From positions 90,835-154,834 of the forward strand of contig NZ_JAODIX010000028.1 of NCBI RefSeq assembly GCF_026586675.1: 64,000 bases of DNA, in the 5' to 3' direction. The position numbers were made by a program, and so were the translations under genes. The first letter of the stretch is position 1. Every line of letters begins with the position of its first letter. Origin of the DNA: Halorubrum yunnanense (GTDB lineage: Archaea; Halobacteriota; Halobacteria; Halobacteriales; Haloferacaceae). Below, in pieces: positions 45,757-54,580 of the stretch. Under the pieces are notes generated by a model, which did no database searches, was not told where the DNA came from, and saw nothing but the letters and a program-made list of their open reading frames with translations.

Positions 45757-46560
45757 ATGGCCGACGCCGATGCCGGGGGGTCCCCGGACGTCCTCGAGAA
45801 CAAGCGAAGCGCGACGCGTTACCAAGTGCTCGTGGAGATCGCCGCCCGGCAGCCGGCCGTGAGCCAGGGCGAGATCGCGGACACGATCGGCGTGACCTCG
45901 CAGGCGGTCAGCGATTACGTCCGGGACCTCGTCGAGGCGGGCTACGTCGATAAGGGGGGTCGCGGTCGGTACGAAGTGACGAAGGAGGGCGTCGACTGGC
46001 TCATCTCCCGGACCGACGACCTGGAGACGTACCTCGAACGAGTGAACTCCGACGTGCTCGGCAGCGTCGAGGTCGACGCCGCGATCGCGCTCGACGACGT
46101 CTCGGAGGGGAGCGAGGTCGGACTCGTGATGCGCGACGGGGTCCTCCACGCGAACCCCGCCGGCGGGACCGCGACCGCGGTCACGGTCACGAGCGCGGCA
46201 GCGGGAGAGGCGGTCGGCGTCGCCGACTTCGAAGGCGTCGTCGACTACGACACGGGGACCGTCTCCGTGTTGCCCGTCCCGACCGTCACCGACGAGGCCC
46301 CGCCCGACCCCGAGGTGGTCTCCGCACACGCCCCCGACGACGGGCTGCTCGCGGTCGCCGGCACGGAGGCGTACGCGCTCGTCTCCCGGAGCGGTGCGAC
46401 TCCGGACGTCCGGTTCGGAAGCGCCGAGGGCGTCGCCGAGGCGGGGATGCTCGGCCTCGACGTGCTGTTGGTCGCGGTGACGGACGCGATCCCGCGTCAC
46501 ACCTCGAAGCTCCGCGATAGGAACGTGCCGCATCGGGTCCTCGACTCGGAGGAGTTTTAA
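45757..46560 (+). CDS. MarR/TrmB-like winged-helix transcriptional regulator
   Basis: A 267-residue protein. The N-terminal winged helix-turn-helix spans about 15-85 (ATRYQVLVEIAARQPAVSQ, EIADTIGVTSQAVSDYVRDL, KGGRGRYEVTKEGVDWL). The remaining 170 residues form a beta-rich effector domain without recognised motifs (VADFEGVVDYDTGTVSV, LDVLLVAVTDAIPRHTSKL). A CTTTATTT box at about 45727 fits a leaderless ATG at 45757. It is a haloarchaeal regulator of unknown target. Confidence 0.82.
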   Translation: MADADAGGSPDVLENKRSATRYQVLVEIAARQPAVSQGEIADTIGVTSQAVSDYVRDLVEAGYVDKGGRGRYEVTKEGVDWLISRTDDLETYLERVNSDVLGSVEVDAAIALDDVSEGSEVGLVMRDGVLHANPAGGTATAVTVTSAAAGEAVGVADFEGVVDYDTGTVSVLPVPTVTDEAPPDPEVVSAHAPDDGLLAVAGTEAYALVSRSGATPDVRFGSAEGVAEAGMLGLDVLLVAVTDAIPRHTSKLRDRNVPHRVLDSEEF

Positions 46561-46599
46561 TCGGTCGCCGGGCCGCGGTCGGCCGGCGCGACCCGACAG

Positions 46600-47694
46600 T
46601 CAGTCCGCCGCGTCCGGGACGCCCCGGCGCTCCCCTTCCAGCCTCGCCGGCAGTTTGCCCTCGTACCCCTCCGGGACGTACGGACAGAGGGGATCGCTCC
46701 CGGTCGGATCCCCGGTCGCCGCGAAGGCTCGGGAGCGACTCCCGCCGCAGACCCCTCGGAACTCGCAGGCGCCGCACTTGCCCGCGAACCCGTCCGGGTC
46801 CCGGAGCGACTCGAACAGCTCCGCGTTCCGATAGACGTCGACGACGGATCGGTCCCGGACGTTGCCCGCGGACTTCGGGAGGAACCCCGACGGGTACGTC
46901 TCCCCGGTGTGGCTGACGAAGGCGAAACCGCGGCCCGCCGTGATGCCGCTGCGCCTGCGAACCCCCTCGGTGTCGCCGTCGCGTTTCAGTCCGATCCGGC
47001 GGTAAAAGGGCGCCTCGGTGGTCTTAACGCCGAACCGCTCTTCGTCTGCGACGCCGTGGAGCCACTCCATCACCGCCTCGGCGCGCTCCGGGGCGACCGG
47101 CTCCAAGATCCGCCCCCGGCCGACCGGCACGAGGAAGAAGACGCTCCAGAGCACGGCGCCGAGTTCGCGCACCCGGTCTCGGATCGCCGGGAGCTCCCCG
47201 ACGGTCTCGGCGCAGACGGTGGTGTTGACCTGCAGCGGGAGCCCCGCCTCACGGGCCGCCCGCGCCGCGGCCACCGTGTCCTCGAAGCTCTCCTCGCCGC
47301 GGAACCGGTCGTGGCTCTCCCGGGTCGCCCCGTCCAGACTGAGCGCCATCCGTTGGATCCCCGCGTCGGCGAGCGCCTCGACGCGGTCGGCGGTCAGCGA
47401 CGCCGTCCCGCTCGGCGTGATCGTCATCCGGTGGCCGAGCTCGTCGCCGTACGAGACCAGTTCGGTGAGGTCGTCCCGCGCGAGCGGGTCGCCCCCGGAC
47501 AGGACGATCAGCTGTCCGTCGCCGAACCCCGCGGCGTCGTCGAGGAGCCGCTTCCCCTCGCCGGTCGTCAGCTCGTCGGGGTGGCGCGAGGGCTTCGCAT
47601 CGGCACGGCAGTGACGACAGGCGAGGCCGCACGCCTGCGTCACCTCCCAGATCAGAACGAGGGGACGCCGGTCCACGTCGATGTCGTCGAACAT
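46600..47694 (-). CDS. Radical SAM/SPASM protein (TIGR04053-like)
   Basis: A 364-residue protein with the 4Fe-4S cluster motif CGLACRHC (Cys22, Cys26, Cys29) in WEVTQACGLACRHCRAD, GGDPLARDDL for SAM binding, and a C-terminal SPASM region (CGACEFRGVCGGSRSR, then DPLC). Related proteins are associated with heme d1-type or peptide modification; this haloarchaeal group has no proven substrate. The start at 47694 (MFDDIDVDRRPLVLIWEVTQ) is chosen because the upstream extension is basic and not family-like. Confidence 0.9.
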   Translation of the reverse strand: MFDDIDVDRRPLVLIWEVTQACGLACRHCRADAKPSRHPDELTTGEGKRLLDDAAGFGDGQLIVLSGGDPLARDDLTELVSYGDELGHRMTITPSGTASLTADRVEALADAGIQRMALSLDGATRESHDRFRGEESFEDTVAAARAAREAGLPLQVNTTVCAETVGELPAIRDRVRELGAVLWSVFFLVPVGRGRILEPVAPERAEAVMEWLHGVADEERFGVKTTEAPFYRRIGLKRDGDTEGVRRRSGITAGRGFAFVSHTGETYPSGFLPKSAGNVRDRSVVDVYRNAELFESLRDPDGFAGKCGACEFRGVCGGSRSRAFAATGDPTGSDPLCPYVPEGYEGKLPARLEGERRGVPDAAD

Positions 47695-48011
47695 GGGGTT
47701 GATCGGAGAGAGGACCCGTTCCACCTTGGGAAACACCCCGAACGTGTTCAGCCAATGTCCCGCCGACCGACCGAGGCCCGGACTCCGGTGGGTCCGTCTC
47801 CGGCAATCGCCGGCGGAATCGACGTATCGACGCGGGGTTCGGTGTGTTCCGAACGGTACGTCTCGCCGATGCTCTCCTCGGATTACGCGAGACGGGGCGG
47901 TTTCGGGCGCGGCAGTTTGCAAGTTGAGACTACAGCGGGTATAGCGGGCCTGTAATGTGTGTTCTCGACCGAACCGACGAGCGGATCTGCTTCAGATCGT
48001 CTCCAAACGGC
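47695..48011. other. Intergenic region before the IS4-like element
   Basis: I see no gene here. The right portion shifts toward lower G+C at about 47950, marking the beginning of the accessory patch. A TTTTCG-type promoter for the radical SAM gene is not clear. Confidence 0.5.
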
Positions 48012-49864
48012 CAATCTTATTGAACTGCCAACTATATACGCGAATTTGGGCGATTTCCGGCAGCGTTGCCACTCAGACGCCGCGCTACCACGGGAGAGAT
48101 CCTCCCTATCCGGTTCCGGTTTCCTTCTTTAACAGCGTCAGCGTATTATCGGCTGTCACTATAGGCGAATGTTCGTACTCACCACTCAACTTGACCTGAA
48201 CGAGCAAATCAACAGCTCGCCAGATCGAGTACAACAGGCAAGCAAATGCGAAATAGAAGAACCGGAGCCCGAAATTCTTCGACGTCGTGGCGGCCATGAA
48301 TCGTTTTATCGATTTGTAGCCGCTCTCGATCTCCCACCGGTAGCCGTACTCCGTCAGATGTCCGCTCCCTCGATTCATCATGAACACCGAGTACTGCCGG
48401 TGATCGTCGTGCTCGGAGTTCTATTTGCGTCGGTGGATCAGTGTCGTTGAGTGCCATTCGTTGTTCCCGGGGTGGAGCTTCCGGTCAGCTTCGTACCGAT
48501 CTTGGCCGTGTTTGAGTAGCCGCTTGGCCTGTGCTTTCTCGCTGGTCTGCATCCGCTTAGGCACAACGTGCGACAGTTCGCGCTGGCTGATTATCTCCAG
48601 AACGTGCTGACTGTTGAACTCCCGACCCATCAGGACGTTATCAACGTGAACTATCTCCTCGGCAGAATCCAAGAGATCCGTGACGATTTCTACGCAGGAC
48701 TCACCTTCCGAACTGCTCGTGCGTCAAGGACGATCGGGACGGCGTCGACGACCAATTGGACTGTCGCCCACTGGTAGGCGTACTCGTCGGTGTTCTCTTT
48801 GGTCCCAATAATCTCCTCTTCGTGGCCCGTTCGATCACCAGTGAAGGGATCAGCTTCAGTAATGTCGACAGCAATAATTCCGGCTCGGAAGAACTGTTTC
48901 GTCTCCGCGACCTCGTTCAGGAGCCTCTTGACGGCTTGTCGGTACATCTCTCGAATCTGTGCGATCGAGAGGTCACAAAGATGCTCGCGGTAGGCGTGCC
49001 CCAGCGGTGTCCGACCCCGAGTCAACTCGTGGGCGAAACTGCGAGCACCTTCGTTCGCAGCCAACCGCTCGCGAAGCCCCAGATACGTCTGTAAGTCCCA
49101 ATAGGCGTTCTCATGAATCTCACAGCCCTCACTTTGATCCAGCGAGAATGCCGGGAAGACAACACGACTGACGTGGTCCGTAATCGATGCCGCTTCGTCA
49201 AGGACAGCTTCACCGTTCGGGTCTGATTCGTCCACCTCGTCACCGTGAGATGGAACAGAGTGTTCTGGTTCGCGAGGGACCGTGATACCCGACTTTAGGG
49301 CTTCGATAAGAATCGTTCGCGCGGCTGTCTGGACTGTCTCACGGAGGTCAGCAGTGAACCGCTGGTGCCAGCTACGCCAGAGTGTCGATTGGTCTGGCAC
49401 CGTCTCCAAGCCCAGCTTCTCACAGAGGCCTGGGTGGTGAGTAAGGTACGTAACGAGTGCCGTCTCGTGATTCCAGCCATGGATTTCTTTGAGCAGAAAG
49501 ACGCGGAACAATTGCGCCATCTTGTATCGTGTTCCCACCGAATACTGGTCGTGAGGTCGAAATTCGACATACGCCAACGGGTAGTGAGAGGCGAACTCAT
49601 CGACAGAATTGAGGGGCTCGTGATCGAACCACGCGGCTGCAACGGTGCGGATATGCTCTTCAAGACCGATGAGTGAACTCCGATCGTACAATGGTGTCGA
49701 ATCGTAGGCAGGCCACGTGGTGTGGGAAGTCTGTGCGATCTTCCGGACACCGTCTGTCGCGTTGCGGGCGATACTGACACAATTGGGTCTGCAGTATCAA
49801 GAACGCGTCTAAATGCCCACTGGGAATCAACGAAGTATCGCGGTTTGTCAGTGATAAGATATTG
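48012..49864 (-). mobile_element. IS4-like insertion sequence, degenerate
   Basis: The boundaries are proposed from imperfect terminal inverted repeats: CAATCTTATTGAACTGCCAA at 48012 and, read outward-in at the other end, CAATATCTTATCACTGACAA (ending at 49864). They match with gaps. The broken transposase gene fills most of it. No target-site duplication is obvious, so the ends are tentative. Confidence 0.35.
48106..49691 (-). pseudogene. IS4-like DDE transposase, frameshifted and with an in-frame TAG
   Basis: Three frames together encode one transposase of about 530 residues: MYDRSSLIGLEEHIRTVAAA from 49691 to a frameshift near 48711, then ESCVEIVTDLLDSAEEIVHV. A TAG follows at 48421-48423, then NSEHDDHRQYSVFMMNRG and YGYRWEIESGYKSIKRFM. 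The last segment is the Y..RW.IE block near the catalytic Glu of IS4-type transposases; IITAD-like VDITEAD may hold a catalytic Asp. It cannot be active without repair of both defects. Confidence 0.8.
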
Positions 49865-50070
49865 ATTAGGACGTAGTGACCGACTTAGACGAGAATCTAT
49901 TCAGCGCAATCCCCAATCAGCCAGTCGTTGATGTCGTTCGAAGCCGCATTGACTTTCGCAACCAGACACCACTTGCCCACCACCCCAGCGGTCAGCAGTA
50001 TTGATTAACGGCGGCTTTATCCAATTAATCAAAAATTTGTTAGATGTGAAAATGATTTATCTTGACATGC

Positions 50071-50379
50071 ATGGATTACCTACACTCTGTTATGATTGCC
50101 TTACCGCCGTTAGACAAGGAAGAATTCAGCCTCCTTGTCCGCAAGTCGATCGGCAGTGAGGAGGAGATAGGTGAGGCAGTCGTAGATGCGTTTCTCGCTG
50201 CGGGAGTGGATGTCTACGAGCGTCCCACCACGCTGGCAAATTGGATTAATCCCGATGTCTTTGAGACCCTCCAGTGGTCTTCTGGTCGTCCGCTATACTT
50301 GGGTATGCAGATTTGGGACCATCGAGTGGTCATGACCCCGGAAGAGGTCCGGATCTACACCGATCAGGTGAATATCTGA
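50071..50379 (+). CDS. HalOD1-like small protein
   Basis: A 102-residue protein starting MDYLHSVMIALPPLDKEEF. The second half (IGEAVVDAFLAAGVDVYERP, then LANWINPDVFETLQWSSGRP and LGMQIWDHRVVMTPEEVRIY) resembles the haloarchaeal HalOD1 output domain, which is usually found in two-component systems. A histidine kinase gene follows 51 bases later on the same strand, so they may form an operon. The family call is tentative. TTG 50062 and ATG 50089 are alternative starts. Confidence 0.6.
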   Translation: MDYLHSVMIALPPLDKEEFSLLVRKSIGSEEEIGEAVVDAFLAAGVDVYERPTTLANWINPDVFETLQWSSGRPLYLGMQIWDHRVVMTPEEVRIYTDQVNI

Positions 50380-50430
50380 TGCTCCACCCTCTTTCGAGCA
50401 CCCAGTTGGTATCGACTACGAGAGGCCACG

Positions 50431-51498
50431 ATGTCTAACCCTCCCGATGGTACCCGTGGAAGGCGTACTCAGGACGAGGAAGCCCTATATCAGCACCTGA
50501 TTGAAGGAGTCTCCTCCCACGCCATCTTCATGCTTGACTCAGACGGTATGATCACCGCTTGGCCTACTCCAGCCCGGACGCTGTACGGGTATGAATCCGA
50601 ATCGGTGCTGGGCAACAGTCTGCGGGAGCTGTTTGCCGACGATGGGACAGCCGAGTTCGATATCGATATTGACGAGGACGAATCACACCCTGATGTCGCT
50701 GCTATGCTTGCCGAGGCTGAGGACGACACGATCGATGACGAGCAGTGGCACCAGCGGGCAGACGGCTCTGTCTTCTGGGCCACGATGACGATCTCGCCAC
50801 TCGAACACAACGAGGAATATACAGTCATTAGCCAGGACACGACGGCAAAAAAACAACACGAGCGAATGCTCGAGCACCAGAACGACCGCCTCAAGGAGTT
50901 CACCGACATCCTGGCCCATGATCTGCGGAACCCGCTGAACGTGATCGACGGCCGGCTCGACCTCTATCAGGAGACTGGCGATCCCGAGCACATCGAATCG
51001 ATCGAAGCGACGACCGACCGGATGGAACAGTTGGTTGACGACCTGATACGGGTGGCCCGGCAGGGTAACATCGTCACGGATCCGGAACCGACCGACATCA
51101 GCGACGTGATCACCATCGCGTGGGAAGGGACGGGCGGTACTGCGGATAGGGCAACGCTGGACTACGAGACGGCGCGTCCAGTGAGTGCGGACGGCGACAG
51201 ACTCTGTGAATTATTCGAAAACATCTTTCGGAACGCCGTCGACCACACCGAGTCAGATGTGACCGTCCGGGTGGGGGCGCTCCCGGGTGGGATCTACATC
51301 GAAGACGATGGGCCTGGGATCCCCGAAGACATCCGAGGGGAGGTGCTTGACCACGGGTTCACGACCCGTGAGGAGGGCTCGGGATACGGGCTCTCTATCG
51401 TGCGTACCATCGCCAACGCGCATGGCTGGGACGTGAGGGTGGCCACAGCCGATACTGGCGGAGCCCGGTTCGAGATCACGGGTATCGAATTTTTGTGA
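50431..51498 (+). CDS. PAS-domain sensor histidine kinase
   Basis: A 355-residue cytoplasmic kinase. A PAS domain (about 20-140, with IFMLDSDGMITAWPTPARTL and FWATMTISPLEHNEEYTVIS) is followed by HisKA with the phospho-acceptor in DILAHDLRNPLNVID, then HATPase motifs LFENIFRNAVDH (N box), EDDGPGIPED (G1) and GSGYGLSIVRTI (G2). It has no transmembrane segment. G+C is lower than in the host genes, consistent with transfer together with its HalOD1-like neighbour. The cognate regulator is not adjacent. Confidence 0.92.
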   Translation: MSNPPDGTRGRRTQDEEALYQHLIEGVSSHAIFMLDSDGMITAWPTPARTLYGYESESVLGNSLRELFADDGTAEFDIDIDEDESHPDVAAMLAEAEDDTIDDEQWHQRADGSVFWATMTISPLEHNEEYTVISQDTTAKKQHERMLEHQNDRLKEFTDILAHDLRNPLNVIDGRLDLYQETGDPEHIESIEATTDRMEQLVDDLIRVARQGNIVTDPEPTDISDVITIAWEGTGGTADRATLDYETARPVSADGDRLCELFENIFRNAVDHTESDVTVRVGALPGGIYIEDDGPGIPEDIRGEVLDHGFTTREEGSGYGLSIVRTIANAHGWDVRVATADTGGARFEITGIEFL

Positions 51499-51670
51499 TC
51501 TAAGACTCTCCGAATCAAAACCTCCCAATCTACATCGTATGCATTGAGATGATCAGTCTCCAATTACCACGGCAGTTAATTTTCTATAGCGAAATAGAGT
51601 TTACTCGTTCGAATCGCGACGTCTTATTGTTGGTGTCAGATCGACAGAATTCAGGGGCCGGCCTCCGAAA

Positions 51671-52705
51671 CTACTCCAACAGCCTGTAGACGTTCGCGTC
51701 GTACGTCTCTCGCACCTGATCGCCCCAGTTGTGGGTGTAGGTGTCGATCACGTCGTCGGCGACGTCGCCGCGCAGGTATTTGACCACGCCCCGGTCGCCG
51801 GTCCTGTCGCGCAGGTGGGTCGTGAAGAAGTGCCGGAAGTAGTGGGGCGTGACGTTCTCGGCGGCGCCGCCGCCCGTCCGGTACCAGCCGGCGTCGCGGG
51901 CGTACCGCTCCACGACGTGTCGCACGGCTTGCGGATCGAGCCGCTCGCCCCATCCCTCCGCCGTGCCCACGAACAACGGCTCCGACGGCGAGGGGCTATC
52001 GGGTCGGATCGCCAGCCAGCGCTTCAGCGTCCGGGCCAGCTCGTCGTCGACGGGGATCACCGTCCCCCGCTTGCGCTTGTTCGACGCCGTCCTGACCTCA
52101 CCGTGTAGCTCCTCTCCGACCGCCGCGTCGGGCGTCACGTACAGCGAATTCGGTCGGTCTTCGAGGACAGCACGGGTTCCGAGGCGGTACGCGTCCCGGA
52201 GTTCGGCGTCGTCGACGGCGAGGTCTCGGAGATCCAGGTTACAACACTCGCCGACCCGCATACCGGTCTTGAGCAGCGTCACCACGAGGGCTCGGTGGAG
52301 CGGGTGGCAGACGCCGGCGACGAACTCGCGCATCGCCGGGATCGAGATGTCACGTCGGGCGGGATCCTTATCCACCGTCTCGTCCATCTCCTCCATCACG
52401 AGCGTCATCGGGTTCCCCTCGAAGACGCCGACTTCGGTCATGTACCCGTAAAACCGGTGGAGGTAGGCCGCGTACGTCGCCACCGTGCTGTCGGCGACGT
52501 CGCCGCGCAGCGAGTGCACGAACGACATGCAGTCGCGGTGGGTCGCCGACGCGGGGGTCATCTCCGCGCCGAGGAACTCCTGGAACCTGCGGAGGACGCG
52601 CTCGTAGGACTCTCGGGTGCGCTCGGTCTTCCCGTGGTACGTGAGATCCTCGACGAAGTAGCTCACCGGGTCGTCCACCTCGTCCGGCGCTCGGGCGCTA
52701 CTCAT
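51671..52705 (-). CDS. XerC/D-like tyrosine recombinase
   Basis: A 344-residue recombinase. The N-terminal SAM-like DNA-binding domain (1-115) includes TRESYERVLRRFQEFLG. The catalytic domain has Arg in LLKTGMRVGECCNLDL, a Lys-bearing NKRKRGTVIPV, HxxR in VTPHYFRHFFTTHL and the Tyr in DTYTHNWGDQ. All catalytic residues are intact, unlike the element integrase at 13.4 kb. The start overlaps the last codons of the upstream DUF5805-like gene by eight bases, so the two are coupled. No att repeats or tRNA are adjacent, which suggests a chromosomal role rather than an active element. Confidence 0.9.
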   Translation of the reverse strand: MSSARAPDEVDDPVSYFVEDLTYHGKTERTRESYERVLRRFQEFLGAEMTPASATHRDCMSFVHSLRGDVADSTVATYAAYLHRFYGYMTEVGVFEGNPMTLVMEEMDETVDKDPARRDISIPAMREFVAGVCHPLHRALVVTLLKTGMRVGECCNLDLRDLAVDDAELRDAYRLGTRAVLEDRPNSLYVTPDAAVGEELHGEVRTASNKRKRGTVIPVDDELARTLKRWLAIRPDSPSPSEPLFVGTAEGWGERLDPQAVRHVVERYARDAGWYRTGGGAAENVTPHYFRHFFTTHLRDRTGDRGVVKYLRGDVADDVIDTYTHNWGDQVRETYDANVYRLLE

Positions 52706-53078
52706 CGACGAGGGTGTATCCGCCTTTTCGTCCGTTGTACCGGATTCGGTTGTGATCCTGTAACGCGTCGAGCGTCTCCTCCAGCTGATCCTCGAAGTCG
52801 CCCACCACGGCCTCGACGAGCTCCTCCCACGAGAGCGGCTCCTCGGAGAGTGCCGCTTCCACCCGCGTTTCGAGGTCGTTACCCTCTGGGTCAGACCCGG
52901 AAGGATCGGGTTCCGCGGCCTTCTCCGATCCGCCTATCGAGAACCCCCGTCGTCCCGCCTGTACCATCGTCCGAACGAACTCGCTCTGCGACATCCCGAG
53001 CTCGTCCGCGTGTCCCTGCCACCGATCCTTCTGTTCGGCGGGAACGTACGTCTTCACCGAGCGGCGATCGTCGCTCAT
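52698..53078 (-). CDS. DUF5805-like ribbon-helix-helix-type protein
   Basis: A 126-residue protein. The N-terminus RRSVKTYVPAEQKDRWQGHA and MSQSEFVRTMVQAGRRGF resembles a MetJ/Arc-like ribbon-helix-helix fold. The C-terminal half (SWEELVEAVVGDFEDQLEET and LDALQDHNRIRYNGRKGGYT) looks like a winged helix. It is coupled to the tyrosine recombinase gene. DUF5805 is the haloarchaeal family that fits; it may direct or regulate the recombinase. Confidence 0.8.
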   Translation of the reverse strand: MSDDRRSVKTYVPAEQKDRWQGHADELGMSQSEFVRTMVQAGRRGFSIGGSEKAAEPDPSGSDPEGNDLETRVEAALSEEPLSWEELVEAVVGDFEDQLEETLDALQDHNRIRYNGRKGGYTLVDE

Positions 53079-53563
53079 CGTTCGAACTCTGCTTCATCGG
53101 CTGCCAACTTCAATCTATCCCACAATTCCGGATAATGTCACTTATACTGAATTTCATCACCCTATCTCCCCGCCAGATACTATTGTATCCTGTTTTCTGG
53201 TACCATATTTCTGTAATAGAGATATATAAATACGGATATATTACAGCGGCGTAAGTTGGGTACCAACGATCGGAATGCAGCGAGTCGACGTACCGTCCGT
53301 GGAGGTCCGGAGGTGCTTCGTTAACTCGGAGCGCAGCCCTTACTGACACGAGTCCTCGGCTCGATCGGTTATCGGCGCCGCTTACCTATCCAATTGCGGT
53401 CGACGACGGTCTCGGCCGACTTCGATGACGGGGAGTCCGCCGTTATCCGAACTGATCTCACGACAGTTCGTCCGGTTCGAGGGCTCCTCTCGACACGGTA
53501 CGTTGTGAGAGCGCGTTCTCTCCGCGACGAGTATATTTTATGTCGCTATAGAAACTGCCGGGA
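53079..53563. other. AT-rich intergenic region with an inverted repeat
   Basis: This 485-base gap holds no gene I can support. Positions about 53130-53250 are strikingly AT-rich for this genome. CTGTAATA (53211-53218) and TATTACAG (53239-53246) form a perfect inverted repeat around GAGATATATAAATAC. It probably contains the recombinase operon promoter and possibly an operator. Confidence 0.6.
53211..53246. promoter_or_regulatory. Palindrome with central TATA-like box, candidate operator
   Basis: Perfect 8-base arms flank a 20-base AT-rich centre that includes ATATATAAATA. The position is about 135 bases before the DUF5805-like start, too far for its basal promoter, so an operator or a second promoter is possible. 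Confidence 0.35.
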
Positions 53564-54469
53564 TCAGACTCGGATCTCGGAGGCCGCGTCGTCGACGTCG
53601 AGAACGGCTATCGCGCGCTCGACTCTCGGGTCGCTCTCGACCACGTTCCGCATCAGTACAGTCTCGCTCGGGAAGAGGTGCTCGCCGACGACGAGACCGT
53701 GCTCCCGGGCCGTCGACCCGGTGACGGTGAGGTAGACGCCGACTCCGGTCCGCGCGATGCCCGCTTCCTCTTCCTCGTCGGGGTCCGGATAGACGAAGTC
53801 GACGTCGTCGAGCGCGTCGGTGCCCAGCACCGCGGTGACCAGTCGCTCGTACCGGGGAGAGATGCAAAGCGCCCCCTCGTAGCCGCCGAGGAACGCGCGG
53901 TCGAGGTCGGTCCCCGGCTCGAGCTGCTCGGGCCGTGCCATCAGCGTGTGGTAGACGGTGTCACCGAGCCCGTTGACGACGCGGACGTCGGTGTCGACGG
54001 GGTCGATCCGCTCGTTGACGTCGGCGATCTCGCCGAGCCCCTCGGGGCGGATCCCGACGACCTCTTCCAAAACGAGGTCCGCGGAGTCGAACCCGAGCGC
54101 GAACTCGTGGGTCCGGAGGGCGCGGAACGGCTCCTCGCGCCCGACGAGCTTCAGCCTCACGTCGCCGAGGTCGACGGTCGCGGCGTCGAAGACGATCCGG
54201 CGGGGCTTCCCGTCGCGGTCATCGCGCAAGAGCGTGAACTCCGGCTCCGCGGGAGCGTCTGGGGCAGAGTACTCGGACAGCCGCTCGTAGGGCCCCTCGT
54301 CGGCCTCGACGCGGTCCTTCGTGATCGCCTTCTCGTAGCGGAGCGTGTTGCTCACGCTGTCCGCGAGCCGGTCCAGCCGGTCGTCGTGTCCGACGGCCGC
54401 GATCCGTTCGAGGACCGCTTCGAGGGGCCGGCCCTTCCGCGGGACGGCGACCGGTACCGGTTCAGTCAT
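53564..54469 (-). CDS. HisG-like protein of unknown function
   Basis: A 301-residue protein. The start MTEPVPVAVPRKGRPLEAVL resembles the ATP-phosphoribosyltransferase (HisG) opening (AVPNKGRL). The middle (THEFALGFDSADLVLEEVVG) and end (GVYLTVTGSTAREHGLVVGE) resemble its DVGITG.D and IVDTGTTLR.NGL blocks, the latter binding phosphate. The enzyme of histidine synthesis couples ATP to PRPP. Here the order is right but most residues differ, so it may be a divergent paralog or a member of the same periplasmic-binding fold. It has a conserved acidic surface. It is in no histidine cluster. Confidence 0.5.
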   Translation of the reverse strand: MTEPVPVAVPRKGRPLEAVLERIAAVGHDDRLDRLADSVSNTLRYEKAITKDRVEADEGPYERLSEYSAPDAPAEPEFTLLRDDRDGKPRRIVFDAATVDLGDVRLKLVGREEPFRALRTHEFALGFDSADLVLEEVVGIRPEGLGEIADVNERIDPVDTDVRVVNGLGDTVYHTLMARPEQLEPGTDLDRAFLGGYEGALCISPRYERLVTAVLGTDALDDVDFVYPDPDEEEEAGIARTGVGVYLTVTGSTAREHGLVVGEHLFPSETVLMRNVVESDPRVERAIAVLDVDDAASEIRV

Positions 54470-54580
54470 TACCTGCTGTCGGTCGCCGCGGCTGAAACGG
54501 GTTGCGCTTTCGGTCCGCCGGAAACGCCGGTCGGTCCGGACGCGCCCAAATCGAAGAGAAATCCGGTCGAAACGGCGCCG

